The notes under the pieces: generated by a model
The model's input: only the letters and a program-made list of their open reading frames with translations
Database searches by the model: none
Told to the model about the DNA's origin: nothing
Shown here: piece by piece, positions 59,127 to 64,000 of the stretch
Position numbering within the stretch: position 1 is the first letter of the stretch
How the letters are laid out: the number at the start of each line of letters is the position of its first letter
Made by a program: the position numbers and the translations under genes
NCBI RefSeq assembly: GCF_963678635.1
Contig: NC_087066.1
Location: 3,970,485-4,034,484 of the forward strand
Direction of reading: 5' to 3'
DNA length: 64,000 nt
From: Symsagittifera roscoffensis
Lineage: Eukaryota > Xenacoelomorpha > Acoela > Convolutidae

Positions 59127-61386
59127 TTATCAAATTTCAAGCGTAGAAAATTGAATCGTACTAAGTTATTGCGTTTAATTTGCTTGCCTGAGTTCAATTT
59201 GGAACATTTTTGTAGTGCGGGATGATTCACCACGCATAAACAATCTTCGTTACAATTTCAGTCTCATCAAAAAAGCTTCAAAACGCACATAAATAAGGCA
59301 ATTTTCAAATTCTGAGGTAAAAACATTTCTTTACATAAGAACTCAGGAGGTCGACATTTTCAATGAAAAATTGTGTGAACAACTCATTTCGATTGCCAAA
59401 AATTGACGGAATAAAAAAGTAATTCAAACATAATTATGAATTTTGAAAACGCTTAACTTGAAAGCCTTAAATCCATTGAGCATTGAGAAAATTTATGGAA
59501 TTTTTTTGATACTAGCACTACTGGCTTCAAAGAAATCAGCGAATCAGCCTTTAACGAAATCAAAAATTAGGTCAAAAGTTTACACTGACAAAAAAAAACT
59601 GAAATTTGACACACTTACCCAGAATTTTGATGTATTTGGCAGAATTTTTTGGCAATACATTGACAATTTTTATCAAAGTTACTCGTAACATCGATAATTT
59701 TTAATAAAATTAATCGGCAATATTGAATTTTCGCTTGTAAGTTAATTTGCAATTTAAAAATGGACTCTGAATTACAGCAAAAAAAAATATTAAATTTTAT
59801 GGAGGATAAACAGGAGGAACAATTGGATGATGAAAGACCTCTGAGAGAATAGACGACTGAGAGACATCTGCTATAATTCTGTGTACAATAATGGTAATAA
59901 AGGTAGCAGAAAGAAATATAATTTTTGGTTAATATCTGAACACAAGCAAGTTGTATTCGCCTGCCAGCTCTGATCCAGCTAACTGACCGCGTCGTATTCT
60001 CTGTTGTCTGGAAGATGAAACAAAATAAAAAACGCTAATAACAAAATAATTTACCATGCACTTGGACACAATATCTGCTTGTTTGCTTTTAATGCGTGCA
60101 TGTTTTCTACTGGACATAGACAATGGCGTTTAACTTGATGCAGAAAGATAAACATTATAAAGAGAAAATAGGATTTTTATCAATGTTTCTATGTGTTTTT
60201 TTTGTTGAAATTGGATTTTTTTTGTTAAGTTGGATTATTGTTGATTTTTATAGACTGAATAACGCCATAAATGCAAAAAGCAGATGCAGAATTTAGAAGA
60301 TAAAAAATCTGTCTCAGATTTTGAAAGAAACAAGTAACTAACTGAGGATCTGCAATCATTCAAATGCGAAAAACGGTGATTTAAATAGAGCATTGAACAT
60401 CTTTAAAATCTCAAATCAGTTTTTTTTTCAATAAAAATGGATGAATAATTAATGAATTTGCCTTGCAGTTGTTGTAAGCGTTCTTGGAGTTTAGAAAACA
60501 CTCATCAATAGTAAAAGCAAACCGTTTGAACAGTTTTGGAACAGAAAAAAAGGAGGGATATAAAGCTGCTTAAATTTTGCTGGATAAAATCAGATTCGTT
60601 CAATTAAATCTAAAAACAATCAGTTATTTTGGCACACAAAACTGTACCGCTCTAGACAAGATAAAAAAAATGGAAATCATTCATATTGACAAAGCAATTT
60701 TTTTTTGCTTCAAAGCGAAAACTAGTTCACCATTTTTAATGCTTTCGGAACCCACAGCAAGAAACGTTATTCAATGGAGTAAAGTTAAAAATGGCCGGCC
60801 GGAATAGCAATTCAAATCCAGAATAATTTTTTTTTTCATTTAGTTTGATATTTCCACTTAAAGTTGCCATAAATCTGCTTACAAGTTAACGTTTTTTTTC
60901 AAACACGTGAATAGAACAAAATTCGATGAAGTAACACTATGAATGATCCCATATGGTAAAAATTTTTGTACAATGAAAGCTTCGTTTTGCAAAAGCAGTC
61001 TTATAAAACACTATTATAAACAATACAGCATTTTGAACATTGTGACGAAAACAATTAGCAAAATATTTGATACACATTAAGTGGTTTGTTTGAATGTTTT
61101 AGCTGGAATAGCCGATTCATTCATTATTTGGGATTTGCTCCGTTGGTTTTTGGTTTCAACCTCCAGTTACGATGTAGATGCAAACAAAACAACCATCAAT
61201 TTATTGTGCTACGTCTACAAAAAACTGAAGCGAGGAAGTCTGAGCTATTTACTGAAATTGAATCATTCATTTTATTCAGAAAATCTATTTTAATACACGG
61301 ACAGCTGGTTCCTGTCTAAGTAGCACAAAAAGTTCCAACCACAGTAAAAAAAAAATTATATCATATTGTGTGTTTCTGCAACCCGG

Positions 61387-61390
<4 letters not shown>

Positions 61391-61420
<30 letters not shown>
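61391..61420 (+). repeat. GA microsatellite, copy 2
   Basis: Fifteen GA units, against eleven in copy 1. Confidence 0.95.
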
Positions 61421-61423
<3 letters not shown>

Positions 61424-64000
61424 AGTTTGGCCTGCAATAATTTTGGGTGACGTCAATAAATTACATGTAATCGAAAAAAAAAAGTTTTTTCTCGAAGAAC
61501 TCAAAACAGTTCGAAAAACAAATATAAATACATTTTTGAAAATTTTGTTGTTATTTTTTTAATACTCCTAAGACACTATAAAGACCCTATTTTGAACAAT
61601 TTGAGGAAAATTTTTGAAAAAAAAGAGGAAAAAAAGCCGCTTTTGGGCAATATTTGGAAAATTTTAACCAAAAAGATATCATTTTTGGCGCGCTCCCCTT
61701 CAAAACGCTCCCCTTCAAAGGGTTGGATCTCATGAAAAAAACCAAAGGGGGGACGCTTTGGTTGGTGAGGGGGTCGAATCCCTGAGAGAGAGGGGCGTTC
61801 GAGTATTAATTTTTTGAACAAGCCGCTAAAAAGCTTCGCAAAGTAAATTCAATGGAGTTAACGAACTGCTTAGATCAAATTAAAAAAAAACCTCAATAAG
61901 CCTATTGTAGATAAGACTTCCTCGCTCGCACTATTGGCTAAAAATTTACGCTAAAACTCAAAAATAAAACCAATTTTTCTGGACACTGAGAAATGTTTTT
62001 GAAAATTCTTTATATTTGTTCGCGTTTTGACTAAAAATGCTATAGTATGAAAAATTATTCAACCCATTCTGATGATGGATGCCATTCAATTAGCTGTTTT
62101 AATTTTTGAAATTAAGGAATTGATTTTTCAAAAACTTTCGTTTTTAAGATATCAGCGAAGCCCAAAAAATTTTTGAACTCCTTTTCCTTATTGATACTCT
62201 CATTTTATTTGTTTGTCCAACTAGTGTTGATTTGCGTTTTTGGCAATAAAAACTGCCAAAAAAGTCTGGTCGGCAAATTGAAGAAAGAGTTTCTTCAATT
62301 TTATTTATGTGAATTTCGAAGACTTGCTTTATTTTTTTAAGACATTATCAAATTTTTCTAGGAAAATCAACAATTGGATTTAGATTAAAAAAACTCAGAA
62401 AAAACCAAACATGTTTCGTCAAGATTCATCATTGCGAGACCAAATATGCAATGTTTGGCACTCCAAATACCAATTTAAAAAAATTTTGAAATAAGAAATA
62501 GAAAATCTTTATTCTTTATCAAATGGTACTAAGAAAAATTATCTGAAACACAGAGGTGAAGCGTCACATAGCACGCAAAAGCAAGAAAACAATTTCAATA
62601 AAAAACGGGAAGATAAGCTCGATTAATAAATTTTTTGCTTTCAATGATGTTGAATTCCTTGATATTATGAATATCTTATCTGTGCAATGTGGCTTTACTG
62701 ACTTCCATGATTAGTAATTAATCTAGCACAGAAGCCGAAAGAAGCTTTGCTTCAGTTGCCATACGACGGAGGCGAAGTTTGAAAGCTAGCGAATAGAAAA
62801 CTAAAAGGAAAAACTAAATGGAATATGAAAGTTACGATTTTTTTTTCGGAAAAATGACAGTTTCATTTTTCTAAAAATAGTAACTACATCCAGCAACATT
62901 AAGCAAGTTTCCAGCGTTTACTGAGATGCTACTTATCGGCAATTCGCGGTTACTTGCCAATTATGCTGAAAGCAAAAAAAGCATTAAATTTTTGTAATGG
63001 AAAAGTTTGAGCGACTAAGTTTGACCTTCAGTTTTTTTACCACAAGCAGTCTGATTTATGTAGAACAAAAAAAATCGTTTGATTACTTCCAAATGATACA
63101 AAATAAGTTGTCTAAGCCGACAACTCTTAAACCCCAACTAACAAGGCCGAGAAAACTTCTAGACAAAAAAAATATGAGAATAAAATATTCCAGTCAGGTT
63201 GAGTATGTTTACAAGCGAACAGAATTAAATAACAACAATTTTATCAACATGAAAATCAACTGAAACACAAAAGCCGACAAAGCCTAAGAAAGCCTAAGAA
63301 AGCCTTTGAACCGTAAAGCCTCGAACTTGTTACGGTTCAATAAAAAAGGTACTTTTAGGTTTGTAAGAAATTATGTTTATGAAAAAAGTACATTTCCGAT
63401 TCAAATAACAGGCAGAAAAAATGCACACTAATCTTTCGTTTACTCTATATGAATCTTTCACGTGATACATGCAGATTTGTTTTTAAATACGATGTAAGAG
63501 GTTGAGTGATTCATATTGTAGCAGATTTTTCAATTTTTGTGATTCGGACTGCAAAAAAATTTCAAAACAGTGTAAAAATTTTGTATCTCGAACTTTCGAT
63601 TTCAGAGGAACTTCTAGCGCTAGTCTAGCGTAAAAATTTCGAATGCTTTATCAAGGCGAAGGACACAAAAACAATGGGTGTTTTTTTACGAGTTTCAAAC
63701 AAATGTCTTTCTTATTTGTTTTTTAAATTCTATGAGATTTATACAACTAACACTTTTTGATGAAACTAACCCAAATTGAATTAATAGATTTTTTTAGTTA
63801 GCTGAGAATTCTTAGATTTTGAGTGCTTTTTTGGGCTTCTGGAAGGCTCATTTTTCATGAGAATAGTTCAACTTCAAATAAATCAGCAATCAAGCCCAAA
63901 AATTGAAACTTGAACGTGATATTTTTCCGGTTTTATTCTGATTATTTTATTCAAGGATAAGTTGCCTTGTTCAACAGCATTCAATTATTGTAGCCAGAAA

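Larger units (their letters stand above)
47747..64000 (+). repeat. Duplicated segment, copy 2 (probable alternative haplotype)
   Basis: Follows 29,261-43,296 in order and orientation to the last base of the window. It differs by scattered substitutions and by whole insertions listed separately. Gene 1 exons 1-3 are intact in it; exon 4 and later are not found. Confidence 0.92.
56713..64000. other. Upstream region of gene 1, second copy
   Basis: Parallel to 34,966-43,296 without the 36,126 insertion. It holds decayed repeat DNA (57,900-58,490), an ACAAGACTGCTCG-family element, a GA microsatellite and the hAT-like fragment at 61,685-61,800. No gene is called. Confidence 0.6.

Overview
The window is eukaryotic (metazoan) DNA. 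It is AT-rich and transposon-dense, and its short GC-richer exons are separated by long introns. Exons were found by reading codons, GT/GC donors, AG acceptors and codon phase together. Nothing bacterial, viral or plasmid-like was seen. The modules (CUB, fibronectin type II and III) and an intraflagellar-transport gene point to an animal with cilia. High apparent heterozygosity and many short DNA transposons suggest an outbred, possibly marine, invertebrate. I cannot name the species.

Gene 1 lies on the minus strand, from about 34,898 down past position 1. Nineteen exons are placed, and every junction agrees in phase (2,980 coding bases, about 993 residues, open at the left edge). It encodes a secreted or membrane mosaic protein. 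In order it has a signal peptide, CUB, FN2, a degenerate FN2-like module, CUB, a CUB lacking its second cysteine pair, a short FN2-like module, two FN3 modules and an unclassified pair of exons. I do not recognise a named orthologue.

Gene 2 (46,036-47,347, minus strand) is the last three exons of WDR19/IFT144. They carry its C-terminal zinc-ribbon cysteines and the stop codon. The rest of that gene is missing at a 200-N gap (47,547-47,746).

From 47,747 to the right edge the sequence repeats 29,261-43,296 in the same orientation at high identity. This includes second copies of gene 1 exons 1-3 (56,200-49,573). Both genes break at the N gap, and the two copies differ by whole transposon insertions, a tandem triplication and a minisatellite length change. 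I read this as a second haplotype scaffolded in tandem (false duplication) rather than a real tandem duplication, but sequence alone does not prove it.

The gene-free DNA is mostly short repeat elements. It includes hAT-like MITEs with 8-bp target duplications, one with its empty site visible in the other copy, and a very common ~540-bp family with an internal hairpin. There are also mariner-like foldback elements, a 1.4-kb foldback with a poly-C/poly-G core, a 1.1-kb terminal-inverted-repeat insertion, and a ~30-bp minisatellite. One orphan exon-like reading frame on the plus strand sits between two inverted repeats inside an intron of gene 1.
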